Positions 52,220-60,833 are shown, counted from the stretch's first letter. The stretch: DNA of 64,000 nucleotides from Metarhizobium sp964253915 (GCF_964253915.1 NZ_CAXUSG020000004.1:310001-374000); one strand, 5' to 3'. The notes: generated by a model from the letters alone, not told the origin. Made by a program: numbers and translations.

Positions 52220-52352
52220 GGGCGCACATTTGCGTGGCCGCCGCGATTTCGTCAAGGCCTTTCAGGGCGATGCGGAGCGTCAAGCAGGCGCAGGTGAGTG
52301 CACCCGGACGGCTGTCGCGACCGCCGGGGAGGGGCGGCCGCGACAGAGGGCA

Positions 52353-52592
52353 TCAGGCTTGGGCAAGGGCTGTGGCGATCGTGTCCTTGAGGGCCAGGCG
52401 TTGTTTGCGCAGCGCCGTTTCCGCATCGTCGGACAGCGGTTCGATACGCGTTTCCGACCTGTGGATGCGGTCGTTCACGTCGTCGTAATCCTCCAGCGTC
52501 CTGGCAAACCGGCTGTCTTTTGCCTTGAGGGCGTGGATGGCGTCGAGCTGGCCGGGAAATTCTTCGCCCAGCGTGTGCGGTGTATTCGACAT
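52353..52592 (-). CDS. DUF465 (YdcH-like) family protein
   Basis: A 79-aa, mostly alpha-helical coiled-coil protein: LGEEFPGQLDAIHALKAKDSRFARTL then DDVNDRIHRSE and a final KQRLALKDTI helix, the YdcH/DUF465 pattern. AAGGAGACGAC precedes the ATG. Cytoplasmic; function unknown. Confidence 0.85.
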   Translation of the reverse strand: MSNTPHTLGEEFPGQLDAIHALKAKDSRFARTLEDYDDVNDRIHRSETRIEPLSDDAETALRKQRLALKDTIATALAQA

Positions 52593-52688
52593 GTCGTCTC
52601 CTTGTCGTTGTCGGAGCCGATCATAGGACGGGGGCGGTGGGCAGGGCTTTGATCGAGCGCAAAGCGACGCCGTGGGAAATGCCGCACA

Positions 52689-52784
52689 TCAATAGTCCTT
52701 GTCATCGGGAAATCGCGGCGGTCTGTCGAAGAAAAGCACGATTGCGAGCGCTGCGACCAACGTGTTGACGATAGCCTTGAGCAT
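52689..52784 (-). CDS. 31-aa single-helix membrane microprotein
   Basis: Frame MLKAIVNTLVAALAIVLFF then DRPPRFPDDKDY, with GGAGGATCATC before the ATG (spacing 6), a good ribosome site. One N-terminal membrane helix and a charged tail. The good site and clean topology argue for a real gene, but it is short and no homologue is known to me. Confidence 0.5.
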   Translation of the reverse strand: MLKAIVNTLVAALAIVLFFDRPPRFPDDKDY

Positions 52785-52958
52785 GATGATCCTCCGAGCA
52801 AGATTGCTCACAGGCCGGAGGGTGGCATGGGCATTTCGCCCGACCTGTTCCTTTGGATACAGGCCGTTTGCCCGCGCGACGTTGACTTCCAGCCGTTCAG
52901 TTTTCTGTCAGCAAGCCTCTGCATGGTCCGCCCGATTTCGAAGACCCTGAGAGCAGTG

Positions 52959-54605
52959 ATGACAGCGACACCGATCAAACGCATTTTTTCCAACCGTCCG
53001 ACAATCGGCAGCGTACCCTTGAGCGTCATGGCCGCCGTTTATGTGCTTTTCGCCACCAACTATACATTCTGGTACCGTGCGGCGAACTATCTGGCGGATG
53101 ATCAGAGTGCGCTGATCGCGCTCGCCGTCGGGCTGTCGGCGGCCTTCATCGCGCTGTTCACCGCGCTTTCGACGAAGTATCTCATCAAACCCGCCTTCAT
53201 CGCGCTCATCATGGTGGGAACGCTGGCATCCTGGTTTACCGACCGGTTCGGCGTGGTGATCGACATCGACATGATCGGCAACGCCGCCGAGACGACGGAG
53301 GCGGAGGCCGGTCACCTCCTGACGACGGGCTTCTTCCTGCATGTCCTGCTGGTGGGCATCGTGCCGTCGCTGTTGATCGCCTGGATCCGCATCGAGCACC
53401 GCCCGATTCTGAGCAAGGTCGGGCGCAATCTGGCGCTGATCATTCCGTGCCTGACGGTGTTTACGGTTGCCGGCTACGGTCACTTCAAGACGTTTGCCGC
53501 CACTTTCCGCGAACACAACGATCTCATGAGCATTCTCAATCCCATCATGCCGGTTGCAAGCGCGGTCAAGTATGCCGTGCGGCAGACTGAGGAACGGCAT
53601 GTCGTCGTGCAGCCCCTCGGGACGGATGCGCGCCGCCTGGTCGCGGAAAACGGATCGACCAAGCCGCGCGTGCTCATCCTCGTTGCCGGCGAGACGGCGC
53701 GTGCGGCGAACTTTGCGCTGAACGGTTATGGCCGGCAGACCAATCCGGAGCTCGAGACGCAGGACATCACCTATTTCCCGGATACGGTCAGCTGCGGCAC
53801 GGCGACGGCCGTTTCCCTGCCGTGCATGTTTTCGGTCTATGGCCGTGATGACTATACCCACGAGAAGGGACGCTCGACCGAAAATCTCATGGACGTGCTG
53901 ACCCATGCCGGCATCAAGGCGGAATGGTGGGACAACAATACCGGGCCGAAAGGCATCGCCGACCGCATTGCCTCGGTGAACCTGTCCACCTCCGGCGACA
54001 CGCGTTTCTGCGTCAACGACGAATGCCAGGACGGTATCTTTCTCGATCGCCTCGATGCCTGGCTCGATAGCGTGAAACAGGACAGCGTGCTCGTGCTGCA
54101 TCAACTCGGCAGCCATGGGCCGGCCTATTACCAGCGTTATCCGGAGGCGTTCCGGCATTTCAAGCCGGATTGCCGTACCGCCGAATTCAGCAAGTGCACG
54201 CCGGAAGAGATCGTCAACGCCTACGACAATTCCATCCTCTATACCGATCATATCCTGTCGGCCTTGATCGACAAGCTCAAGGGCCGGTCGTCGACGCTCG
54301 CCGGCGCCATGGTCTATGTCTCCGACCACGGCGAGTCGCTGGGGGAAAACGGCATATACCTGCATGGTGCCCCATACGTCTTTGCGCCGGCCGAACAGAC
54401 GCATGTGCCGTTCCTCGTCTGGCTGGACCAGGATTTCGCTGCCGCCTTCGGCCTCGACCGTCCGTGTTTCGACGGCTCGTCCGTGCAGCCGCGCTCGCAG
54501 GACAATCTGTTCCATAGCGTGCTCGGCATGATGAACGTCTCCACCAAGGCTTACGATCGTTCGCTCGACATCTTTGCCGCCTGTGCCGGGAAGCCGACCT
54601 CCTGA
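52959..54605 (+). CDS. eptA: lipid A phosphoethanolamine transferase (EptA-like)
   Basis: Inner-membrane enzyme that moves phosphoethanolamine from phosphatidylethanolamine to lipid A, lowering surface charge and polymyxin binding. About 548 aa: five N-terminal helices, then a periplasmic sulfatase-like domain with metal motif GETARAANFALNGYG, nucleophile Thr in SCGTATAVSLPCMFS, SHGPAYYQRYP and SDHGESLGENG. Six or more cysteines in the domain fit the usual disulfides. Start ATG 52959 gives the normal family length; ATG 52923 is possible. Followed by a PmrAB-like pair. Confidence 0.9.
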   Translation: MTATPIKRIFSNRPTIGSVPLSVMAAVYVLFATNYTFWYRAANYLADDQSALIALAVGLSAAFIALFTALSTKYLIKPAFIALIMVGTLASWFTDRFGVVIDIDMIGNAAETTEAEAGHLLTTGFFLHVLLVGIVPSLLIAWIRIEHRPILSKVGRNLALIIPCLTVFTVAGYGHFKTFAATFREHNDLMSILNPIMPVASAVKYAVRQTEERHVVVQPLGTDARRLVAENGSTKPRVLILVAGETARAANFALNGYGRQTNPELETQDITYFPDTVSCGTATAVSLPCMFSVYGRDDYTHEKGRSTENLMDVLTHAGIKAEWWDNNTGPKGIADRIASVNLSTSGDTRFCVNDECQDGIFLDRLDAWLDSVKQDSVLVLHQLGSHGPAYYQRYPEAFRHFKPDCRTAEFSKCTPEEIVNAYDNSILYTDHILSALIDKLKGRSSTLAGAMVYVSDHGESLGENGIYLHGAPYVFAPAEQTHVPFLVWLDQDFAAAFGLDRPCFDGSSVQPRSQDNLFHSVLGMMNVSTKAYDRSLDIFAACAGKPTS

Positions 54606-54670
54606 CCGCTGCACTTGACGCACGTGCCATGAACTCGCTACGGCATTGCTCTTACAGCAAGGATGCCGGC

Positions 54671-55324
54671 ATGAGAGTTCTTCTGGTGGAAGATGATGCC
54701 ATTCTCGGCGAAGCCGTGCACGACCACGTCGCCGCCAATGGCCATGCCGTCGACTGGTTCCGGCTGTTGGACGATGCGCGCAGCGCGACGCTGACCACCC
54801 AATACGGGCTGATCCTGCTCGACCTGCGCCTTCCCGATGGCAGCGGCCTGGAGCTGTTGCGGGTTCTGCGGGCGAAAGGCGATGCGACGCCGGTGATCAT
54901 CCTGACGGCGCATGACCAGATTTCCGACCGCATCGAAGGGCTGAACAGCGGTGCCGACGACTATCTGGTGAAGCCGTTCGACCTTGGGGAACTGACGGCA
55001 CGCATGCTCGCCGTCTCCCGCCGGCATGGCGGCAATTCCGTTTCCCTCATCCGCCTTGCCGGCCTGGAGATCGACCAGCGTTCGCGAAGCCTGCGTGTCG
55101 ATGGCCGCGAGGTGCCGCTCAGCAGCCGCGAATGGTCGGTACTCGACACGCTGTGCGGCCGCATCGGCGCCATCGTCTCGAAAGCGCAGATCGAGGAAGC
55201 GCTGTATGCCTTCGGTTCGGAGATCGAAAGCAACACGGTGGAAGTCTATGTCAGTCGCTTGCGCAAGAAGATCGGACGAGACCGGGTGCAGACCGTGCGC
55301 GGCGTCGGCTACAGCCTGAAATGA
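54671..55324 (+). CDS. OmpR-family response regulator (PmrA/QseB-like)
   Basis: A 217-aa regulator: receiver domain with acidic pocket EDD, phospho-acceptor Asp51 (LLDLRLPDG) and Lys101 (LVKPFD), then a winged-helix DNA-binding domain (about 125-217, ending VQTVRGVGYSLK). ATGA overlap with the kinase gene. Sits 66 bases downstream of the EptA gene in the same direction, as in pmrCAB, so it likely controls lipid A modification. Confidence 0.9.
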   Translation: MRVLLVEDDAILGEAVHDHVAANGHAVDWFRLLDDARSATLTTQYGLILLDLRLPDGSGLELLRVLRAKGDATPVIILTAHDQISDRIEGLNSGADDYLVKPFDLGELTARMLAVSRRHGGNSVSLIRLAGLEIDQRSRSLRVDGREVPLSSREWSVLDTLCGRIGAIVSKAQIEEALYAFGSEIESNTVEVYVSRLRKKIGRDRVQTVRGVGYSLK

Positions 55325-56670
55325 AACGAATGGCAAAACGCAGCTTCAGCATCACCCGCCGCCTGACAATCACCCTCACCGCCGTCGTGACCGTGTTCTG
55401 GCTGATGGCAGCCGGTTTCGGCATGATGGTCATGCAGGACGAATTCACCGAGATATTCGACAGTTCCCTGAAAGAAACCGGCGAGCGCCTGATGCCGCTG
55501 GTCGTCGACGACCTGTTGCAGCAGGAAGCCTCGGGCGGCCCGCGCCGGCTGGAGGCGCCCACCATCGCCCATGGCGAGGATTACCTGATCTACCAGGTGC
55601 GCGATTCGGCCGGCAGCGTCATCCTGCATTCGCACGATGCGACGCAGGCGCCTTTCGACGCGCCGTTGCAGCAGGGGTTCCACGACACGAGCGACTACCG
55701 GATCTATACGGCCGCTTCGGTGGACGGCAGCATCTTCGTCCAGATCGCCGATGCCTTCGACCATCGCAGCGAAGCGATGATCGAGGGTGGTTTTGCGCTG
55801 TTGCTGCCGCTTCTGATCCTGTTGCCCGCCAGCATCTTCGCCATCCGCTTTACCGTGCGGCGGCTGCTGTCTCCGATCGACGATCTCCGGCTGGCCATCG
55901 GCACCAAGGACGGCGGTAACATGGCGCCGGTCGAAAGAGAGACGCTGCCGCGCGAATTGCAGCCGATCGCCCATTCGGTCAACCTGCTCTTGACGCGTCT
56001 GCGGGCCGCGCTGGAAGCGGAGCGGGAGTTTACCGCCAATAGCGCCCACGAACTGCGCACGCCGATTGCCGGCGCCCTGGCGCAGACCCAGCGGCTGGTC
56101 GAGGAATTGCCGCCCGGCGCCTTGCAGGGCCGGGCCCGGCAGGTGGAAACATCCCTCGGCAAGCTGGCCCGGCTGTCGGAAAAGCTGCTGCAACTGTCGC
56201 GTGCCGAAGCCGGCATCGGCGGTGGCGAACCCGTCGATCTTTCGCCAATCCTGTCGCTGTTCGTCGAAGATGCACGGCGGAGCCCGCTTGGTCAGGGACG
56301 GCTCAATGTTCAGCCGGAAACGCTCCCGCGCCTGGAGCGTCCGGTCAATGCGGATGCCTTCGCCATTGTCGTCCGCAACCTGGTTGAAAATGCGCTGCTG
56401 CACAGCCCGCCGGACAGCCCGGTCGAGATCGAGCTTCAGCCGCAGGGCGTGATCCGCATCCTCAACCGGGGAGCGGCTCTGGCTCCCGACGTGCTGGCCG
56501 GTATCCGCAGCCGTTTCAGCCGAGGACCGACAACCGCCGCGGGTTCCGGCCTCGGCCTTGCCATCGTCTCCAGCCTCGTGGAGCAGATGAATGGCGAGTT
56601 GCAGCTTCTTTCTCCCCCGGACGGACGTCGCGACGGTTTCGAGGCAAGGATCGTTTTGACCGCTCGCTGA
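55321..56670 (+). CDS. sensor histidine kinase (PmrB/QseC-like)
   Basis: A 449-aa membrane kinase: helix 1 (about 15-38), periplasmic sensor region (about 40-155), helix 2 (about 158-178), short HAMP-like linker, phospho-accepting His243 in NSAHELRTP, and an ATPase domain with NLVENALLHSP and GSGLGLAIVSSLV. Translation is coupled to the response regulator. Partner and location suggest control of the adjacent eptA. Confidence 0.9.
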   Translation: MKRMAKRSFSITRRLTITLTAVVTVFWLMAAGFGMMVMQDEFTEIFDSSLKETGERLMPLVVDDLLQQEASGGPRRLEAPTIAHGEDYLIYQVRDSAGSVILHSHDATQAPFDAPLQQGFHDTSDYRIYTAASVDGSIFVQIADAFDHRSEAMIEGGFALLLPLLILLPASIFAIRFTVRRLLSPIDDLRLAIGTKDGGNMAPVERETLPRELQPIAHSVNLLLTRLRAALEAEREFTANSAHELRTPIAGALAQTQRLVEELPPGALQGRARQVETSLGKLARLSEKLLQLSRAEAGIGGGEPVDLSPILSLFVEDARRSPLGQGRLNVQPETLPRLERPVNADAFAIVVRNLVENALLHSPPDSPVEIELQPQGVIRILNRGAALAPDVLAGIRSRFSRGPTTAAGSGLGLAIVSSLVEQMNGELQLLSPPDGRRDGFEARIVLTAR

Positions 56671-56686
56671 CGGCTGAGCATCCGCA

Positions 56687-56836
56687 CTACGGATATTGGT
56701 GGATCGTGTGGGGGTCTTTCCAAGCCGCATATTGCGGCCGGGCTTTCAGCTCGTGCGCGCGGCTGAGGGGGATCAGCGCCAGGACAGCCGCGAATGTCGC
56801 GCCAATGACAAGTATTGGAAGATTCTTCAGAAACAT
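56687..56836 (-). CDS. 49-aa membrane-anchored hypothetical protein
   Basis: Frame starting MFLKNLPILVIGATFAAVLAL: one N-terminal hydrophobic helix followed by a charged segment AHELKARPQYAAWKDPHTIHQYP. An in-frame ATG at 56881 would give 64 aa. The ribosome site is weak. The helix-plus-soluble-tail layout looks like a small secreted or anchored protein; I cannot assign it. Confidence 0.35.
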   Translation of the reverse strand: MFLKNLPILVIGATFAAVLALIPLSRAHELKARPQYAAWKDPHTIHQYP

Positions 56837-56960
56837 CGGCCACCCTGTGAATGGGATGGTTCTGCACGGTTTTCCTGACACGCAGCTGAATATCGAACTG
56901 ACGATTTTTGGGGAGGATCGTCGGCGATTTCAGCAGGCGCAAAACCCTGAAGGTACAAAA

Positions 56961-56990
56961 GCGAAAAAGGCCTCCGATTTCTCAGAAGCC
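56961..56990 (-). terminator. terminator of tRNA-Val
   Basis: On the minus strand, GGCTTCT / GGAGGCC arms (one G-U pair each side) followed by TTTTTCGCTTTT, 23 bases beyond the tRNA CCA end. Confidence 0.65.
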
Positions 56991-57012
56991 CTGGCTTTTC
57001 AGCGAATTAGGA

Positions 57013-57087
<75 letters not shown>

Positions 57088-57100
57088 ATCCGATGAGGCG

Positions 57101-57130
57101 CATACATCACAAAACCGGTTGGAGCGTCAA
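57101..57130 (-). promoter_or_regulatory. candidate tRNA-Val promoter
   Basis: On the minus strand TTGACG (57130-57125), 18-base spacer, TGTATG (57106-57101), about 14 bases upstream of the tRNA 5' end. It lies inside the inverted repeat CATCACAAAACCGG...CCGGTTTGTGATG (57105-57154), which on the plus strand is followed by ATTTTTT and may be a plus-strand terminator. Confidence 0.45.
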
Positions 57131-57169
57131 CTGCTTTTTTTCCGGTTTGTGATGATTTTTTGAAAAGCC

Positions 57170-57532
57170 CTAGGCCACAAGGAGTTTGTTGACCTCGTTG
57201 ACGAGGTCGCGCAGGTGGAAAGGCTTGGAAAGGACCTTCGCATCCTTCGGAGCCTTCGAATCAGGGTTCAATGCAACGGCCGCAAAACCGGTGATGAACA
57301 TCACCTTGAGGTCCGGATCCAGTTCCGTCGCCCGGCGGGCCAGCTCGATGCCGTCCATTTCGGGCATGACGATGTCGGTCAAGAGCAACGAGAAGGGCTC
57401 TTCGCGCAACCGGTCGTAGGCGCTCGCCCCGTTGTCGAAGGAGGAGACCTTATATCCTGCTTTTTCCAGGGCTTTGACCAAAAAGCGACGCATATCGTTG
57501 TCGTCTTCGGCGAGAAGAATTTTCTGACTCAT
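57170..57532 (-). CDS. cpdR: response regulator CpdR
   Basis: A 120-aa stand-alone receiver domain: ILLAEDDNDMRRFLVKALE, phospho-acceptor Asp53 in LLTDIVMPEMDG, and the tail DAKVLSKPFHLRDLVNEVNKLLVA closely match alphaproteobacterial CpdR. In its unphosphorylated form CpdR directs ClpXP to the cell pole and promotes degradation of cell-cycle proteins; the CckA-ChpT relay phosphorylates it. Neighbouring the amidohydrolase and hisN genes is the usual rhizobial setting. Confidence 0.93.
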   Translation of the reverse strand: MSQKILLAEDDNDMRRFLVKALEKAGYKVSSFDNGASAYDRLREEPFSLLLTDIVMPEMDGIELARRATELDPDLKVMFITGFAAVALNPDSKAPKDAKVLSKPFHLRDLVNEVNKLLVA

Positions 57533-57727
57533 CAAATTGACCGTTATTCGATTCTTATAGGGGTGTATCAGCGCATCAAGATAGATGGCCCGCGGTAAAG
57601 ATCCGGTGAATCCTGCCGCGTACGCAAACGAATTCACTGGATAGATAGTATGGACTTGCCGTCGGGCAACTGGCAACATACGCGAAGCATCGACTTTATG
57701 ACATGGTAAAGACAAAAAAGAGGCTGA

Positions 57728-58612
57728 ATGGAGCACATGCCGAGCGATTGCGGCCTGTTCGAGGTCCGGGAACCCGAGGCGCAACGCATTCCTTTCGTCT
57801 ATAACTCGCCTCACAGCGGCCGCGCCTATCCTGTCGATTTCGTCGAACAGTCCCGTCTTGATCCATCCTCGCTCCGCCGGTCCGAAGATCATTTTGTGGA
57901 TGAACTGTTTTCCTCCGCCGTCGAACTCGGCGCCCCGCTTCTCCTCGCCCATTTTCCGCGTGCCTTCGTCGATGTGAATCGCGAGCCTTACGAACTCGAT
58001 CCGCGCATGTTCGACGGCAGCCTGCCGCCCTATGCCAATATCGGCTCGGTGCGGGTCGCCGGCGGGCTCGGCACCATTCCGCGTATCGTCGCCGAAAACA
58101 TGGAGATCTATTCGAGGCGCCTCTCCGTCGAGGAGGGGCTGGCGCGGGTCGAGGCGATCTACAAGCCCTACCATGCCTGCCTAAGGCGGCTAATTGCCCG
58201 TACGCACGTGCAGTTCGGTTTCGGGGTGCTGATCGACTGCCACTCCATGCCGGGCAACATCCGTGTCGCCGGCAGCAACATCCGGCCGGATTTTATCATC
58301 GGCGACCGCTACGGCACCAGCGCCTCTGCCGATCTGTCCCGCACGGCCATGCACATTCTCGAAGATCTCGGCTTCACCGCCGTGCGCAACAAGCCCTATG
58401 CCGGTGGTTTCATCACCGAACATTACGGACGCCCGGCGCGGGGCTTGCACGCGCTGCAGATCGAGGTGAACCGGTCGCTGTATGTCGATGAGACGAGCCT
58501 GCTGAAACGCCCGCAATTTCCGGCGATCGCCGCAGCGATTGCGTCCTTCATGCGGCAGATGGCCGATTATGTCGACCTCTATGCCTCGCACGGCGCCCTG
58601 GCCGCCGAATAA
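57728..58612 (+). CDS. N-formylglutamate amidohydrolase
   Basis: A 294-aa FGase-family enzyme: VYNSPHSGRAYP, HFPRAFVDVNREPYELDP, IDCHSMPGN and GGFITEHYGRPARGLHALQIEVNRSLY are the conserved metal-site blocks. Hydrolyses N-formyl-L-glutamate or a related N-acyl amino acid. AGAGG lies 5 bases before the ATG. Divergent from cpdR. It is longer and only distantly similar to the family member at 2617-3363. Confidence 0.88.
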   Translation: MEHMPSDCGLFEVREPEAQRIPFVYNSPHSGRAYPVDFVEQSRLDPSSLRRSEDHFVDELFSSAVELGAPLLLAHFPRAFVDVNREPYELDPRMFDGSLPPYANIGSVRVAGGLGTIPRIVAENMEIYSRRLSVEEGLARVEAIYKPYHACLRRLIARTHVQFGFGVLIDCHSMPGNIRVAGSNIRPDFIIGDRYGTSASADLSRTAMHILEDLGFTAVRNKPYAGGFITEHYGRPARGLHALQIEVNRSLYVDETSLLKRPQFPAIAAAIASFMRQMADYVDLYASHGALAAE

Positions 58613-58657
58613 GGCGCATCTTCCCCGGATACCTTCGAAACAGGCTGCGCCGCGGGC

Positions 58658-58739
58658 AAAAAAAACCGCGCTTTGCGGCGCGGCTAAGTCTAGGGAGGAA
58701 ACACCCAAGGAGGGTATTTACAGTCAGAAGACTGTGAGT
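58658..58739 (-). ncRNA. trans-acting sRNA, MmgR (alpha-r8)-like
   Basis: On the minus strand: a short hairpin ACAGTC/GACTGT, a second hairpin ACCC/GGGT whose loop is CTCCTT or similar (anti-Shine-Dalgarno), a single-stranded TTTCCTCCCT, and a terminator CCGCGC/GCGCGG ending in eight T. It has its own promoter (58742-58770). Length ~80 nt and layout match rhizobial Hfq-type sRNAs; the sequence resembles my recollection of MmgR. The plus-strand reading has no open frame here. Confidence 0.75.
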
Positions 58740-58741
58740 GA

Positions 58742-58770
58742 ACAATAATTTTGCACTGCACAAATGTCAA
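58742..58770 (-). promoter_or_regulatory. promoter of the sRNA
   Basis: On the minus strand CTTGACA (hexamer 58770-58765), 17-base spacer, TATTGT (58747-58742). Expected start at about 58735-58739, directly before the first hairpin. Confidence 0.65.
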
Positions 58771-58852
58771 GCAGAAATGTGGCTTTTGTGTTGCGATGCC
58801 AAAAGTGCGCCTGGTGGTCGTGCTGCATTTGCAATCGCGCGCTTTTGCTCTA

Positions 58853-59662
58853 ATGAATGCTGACCCCTCCCTGTTGCCGGATTTCCCCATGTTTCCAGAT
58901 CGCGCTTTCTTCTACCGACTGGCGGATGCCGCCAAGGCCGAAACCCTGCCGCGTTTCCGCACGGGGCTTGATGTCGTCAACAAGCAGGCCTCGGGTTTCG
59001 ACCCGGTGACCGAAGGTGATCAGGCTGCGGAGGCTGCGATCCGCGCGCTCATAACCGAGCGTTTTCCCGAGCACGGCATCCTGGGCGAAGAGCATGGCAA
59101 TGTCGGCCTCGACCGCGACCACATCTGGGTCATCGATCCGATCGACGGCACGCGCGCCTTCATTTCCGGCGTGCCGGTATGGGGAACGCTGATCGGCCTG
59201 CAGGATAAGGGCCGTTCGGTGATGGGGCTGATGGACCAGCCGTTTACCGGCGAACGCTATTTCGCCGATGGTACCGCCTCCTGGTATGCCGGTCCGGACG
59301 GCGAGCGGCAAATTCACACGCGCGATTGCGGCGCGCTATCGAACGCGATCATGTTCACCACGTCGCCGCATATGTTCGTTGGCAACGATATCAACCGCTA
59401 CCGTGTCATTGAGGACCGGGTGCGGCTGTTCCGCTATGGCATCGATTGTTATGCCTATGCGCTGCTGGCGGCCGGCCATATCGATCTGGTGATCGAGACC
59501 GGCCTGAAACCTTACGATGTCGGCGCACTGATCCCGCTCATCGAGCAGGCCGGCGGCGTCTTCACCAATTGGGAGGGCGGCCGTCCGGAAGCCGGTGGCA
59601 GGGTCATCGCTGCAGGCAGTGCGGCGGTGCATCGCGAGGCGCTCGACCTTCTGGCCGGCTGA
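58853..59662 (+). CDS. hisN: inositol monophosphatase-family histidinol-phosphatase HisN
   Basis: A 269-aa Mg-dependent phosphatase: PVTEGDQAAEAAIRALI, GEEHG, WVIDPIDGTRAFISGVPVWGTLIGL and YDVGALIPLIEQAGG, the IMPase motifs in the variant typical of alphaproteobacterial HisN, which dephosphorylates histidinol phosphate. An in-frame ATG at 58889 gives 257 aa, nearer the usual length; no ribosome site decides it. Follows the sRNA locus. Confidence 0.87.
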   Translation: MNADPSLLPDFPMFPDRAFFYRLADAAKAETLPRFRTGLDVVNKQASGFDPVTEGDQAAEAAIRALITERFPEHGILGEEHGNVGLDRDHIWVIDPIDGTRAFISGVPVWGTLIGLQDKGRSVMGLMDQPFTGERYFADGTASWYAGPDGERQIHTRDCGALSNAIMFTTSPHMFVGNDINRYRVIEDRVRLFRYGIDCYAYALLAAGHIDLVIETGLKPYDVGALIPLIEQAGGVFTNWEGGRPEAGGRVIAAGSAAVHREALDLLAG

Positions 59663-59668
59663 GAGATT

Positions 59669-60637
59669 TCAGTCCGCCAGGGCGGTCGGCTGTTCGACGG
59701 CGTCGCTGCCGGGAATGAAGGCATGGATCGCGGCCAGCGCCTGGGCGCGATAGACATCTCTTTCTTGCAGGATCTCGTGGCGTGAGCCGTAGACCGTCAC
59801 CAGCTGCGAAGCGCGGAAATAACGGGTCAGGCGTTCCTGCACGGCATAAGGGATGACGCCGTCGAGTGTCGGCGCAATCACCAGCGACGGGATGCGGATA
59901 CGTGTCAGGTGTTCAGGCCGGGTGACACGGCGGATCGCCGTCACCGCCTCGCGCAGCCAGAGCGCTGTGGGCAGGCCGATGCCGAGTTCGGGGTGATTGA
60001 CGAGGAAGGTGGCATTGCGGTTGAAGCGCCGCTCGTCGCTGGTCAGCGGATTGTTCTCGAAGCCGGAACGGATGGTCTTGCCGCCGACCTGCAACTTGCC
60101 GAGGCCGGCGAAGCAATAGAGCCGCGCCAGGCAATGAATAGCCGGCAACGACAGCGAGCGATGGGCGATGCCGATGAACGGCGCACATAGCACCATGCGT
60201 TCAATGCGGCTTTCCAGCCGGGCGGCGGCGGAAAGGGCGATCAGGCTGCCGGTGGAATGGCCGAGCAGGAAAAACGGCATGCGCGTATCCGGCAACACCA
60301 CGTCTTCCAGGAAGGTCAACAGGTCGCGTTCGTAATCGGAGAAGCGGCGGACATGGCCGCGCATGCCGTCGCGCAGCAACCGCTGTGAACCGCCCTGTCC
60401 GCGAAGGTCGTAGGTGGCGACCCAGAGACCCCGGTCGTTGAGATCGCGGATCGTCTCGAAATATTTCTCGATGCATTCGTTGCGACCGCCCAACAGGACC
60501 ACGGTCCCGCGCGCCGGCACGACAGCCGAACGGAACACGCCGTATCGCAGCCGGGTGCCGTCATGGGCGGTAAAATAGGAAGCGGTGTAATTGTCCGGTG
60601 CCGGATTGTCCGGCGTGGCAAAAAACGTGGCGCCCAT
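59669..60637 (-). CDS. alpha/beta hydrolase (lysophospholipase-like)
   Basis: A 322-aa serine hydrolase of the Hydrolase_4 (PldB/monoglyceride lipase) group: nucleophile Ser128 in GHSTGS, YDLRGQGGS oxyanion-region motif, PTLDGVIP acid loop and YGSRHEILQE with the catalytic His. No signal peptide. Convergent with hisN, 6 bases apart. The substrate is probably a lysophospholipid or monoacylglycerol. Confidence 0.88.
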   Translation of the reverse strand: MGATFFATPDNPAPDNYTASYFTAHDGTRLRYGVFRSAVVPARGTVVLLGGRNECIEKYFETIRDLNDRGLWVATYDLRGQGGSQRLLRDGMRGHVRRFSDYERDLLTFLEDVVLPDTRMPFFLLGHSTGSLIALSAAARLESRIERMVLCAPFIGIAHRSLSLPAIHCLARLYCFAGLGKLQVGGKTIRSGFENNPLTSDERRFNRNATFLVNHPELGIGLPTALWLREAVTAIRRVTRPEHLTRIRIPSLVIAPTLDGVIPYAVQERLTRYFRASQLVTVYGSRHEILQERDVYRAQALAAIHAFIPGSDAVEQPTALAD

Positions 60638-60705
60638 GAATTCGGATCGTCCTTCTGCAAGTCGGCAGCGGCCTTCTGTGCCTTGAGCCGTATCGTAACA
60701 GCAAA

Positions 60706-60833
60706 AAATTAAAAGAAAAAAGGCCGGCCACGCGAACTTGAGGGGGGAGGGGGAGCGTGGGCCGGCCGGAAGAGGACTGAAGGGGGACGTTTACTTCAGT
60801 CGTCAGGAGCAGTCCGCTCCCAATGACGACCTT
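60706..60833 (-). ncRNA. probable sRNA with C-rich loops and strong terminator
   Basis: On the minus strand three hairpins in series: GTCGTCA/TGACGAC with inner GGAGC/GCTCC (60799-60830), ACTGAAG/CTTCAGT with a CCCCC-containing loop, and a 12-bp GC stem GGCCGGCC-CACGC/GCGTGGCCGGCC (60722-60767) whose loop is CTCCCCCTCCCCCC, followed by TTTTTTCTTTTAATTTTTT. No gene on this strand ends here: the next minus-strand gene starts downstream. C-rich loops could pair with ribosome sites. The 5' end is uncertain. Confidence 0.6.

Noticed and set aside
49775..52297. An 840-codon open frame on the plus strand across the binding-protein and permease genes
   Set aside because: It is antisense to clearly homologous transporter genes and its translation is compositionally biased, as expected from high-GC codon structure.
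57105..57161. Inverted repeat as a terminator of cpdR
   Set aside because: On the cpdR (minus) strand the hairpin is not followed by a T-run; the T-run is on the plus strand, and the repeat overlaps a plausible tRNA promoter.
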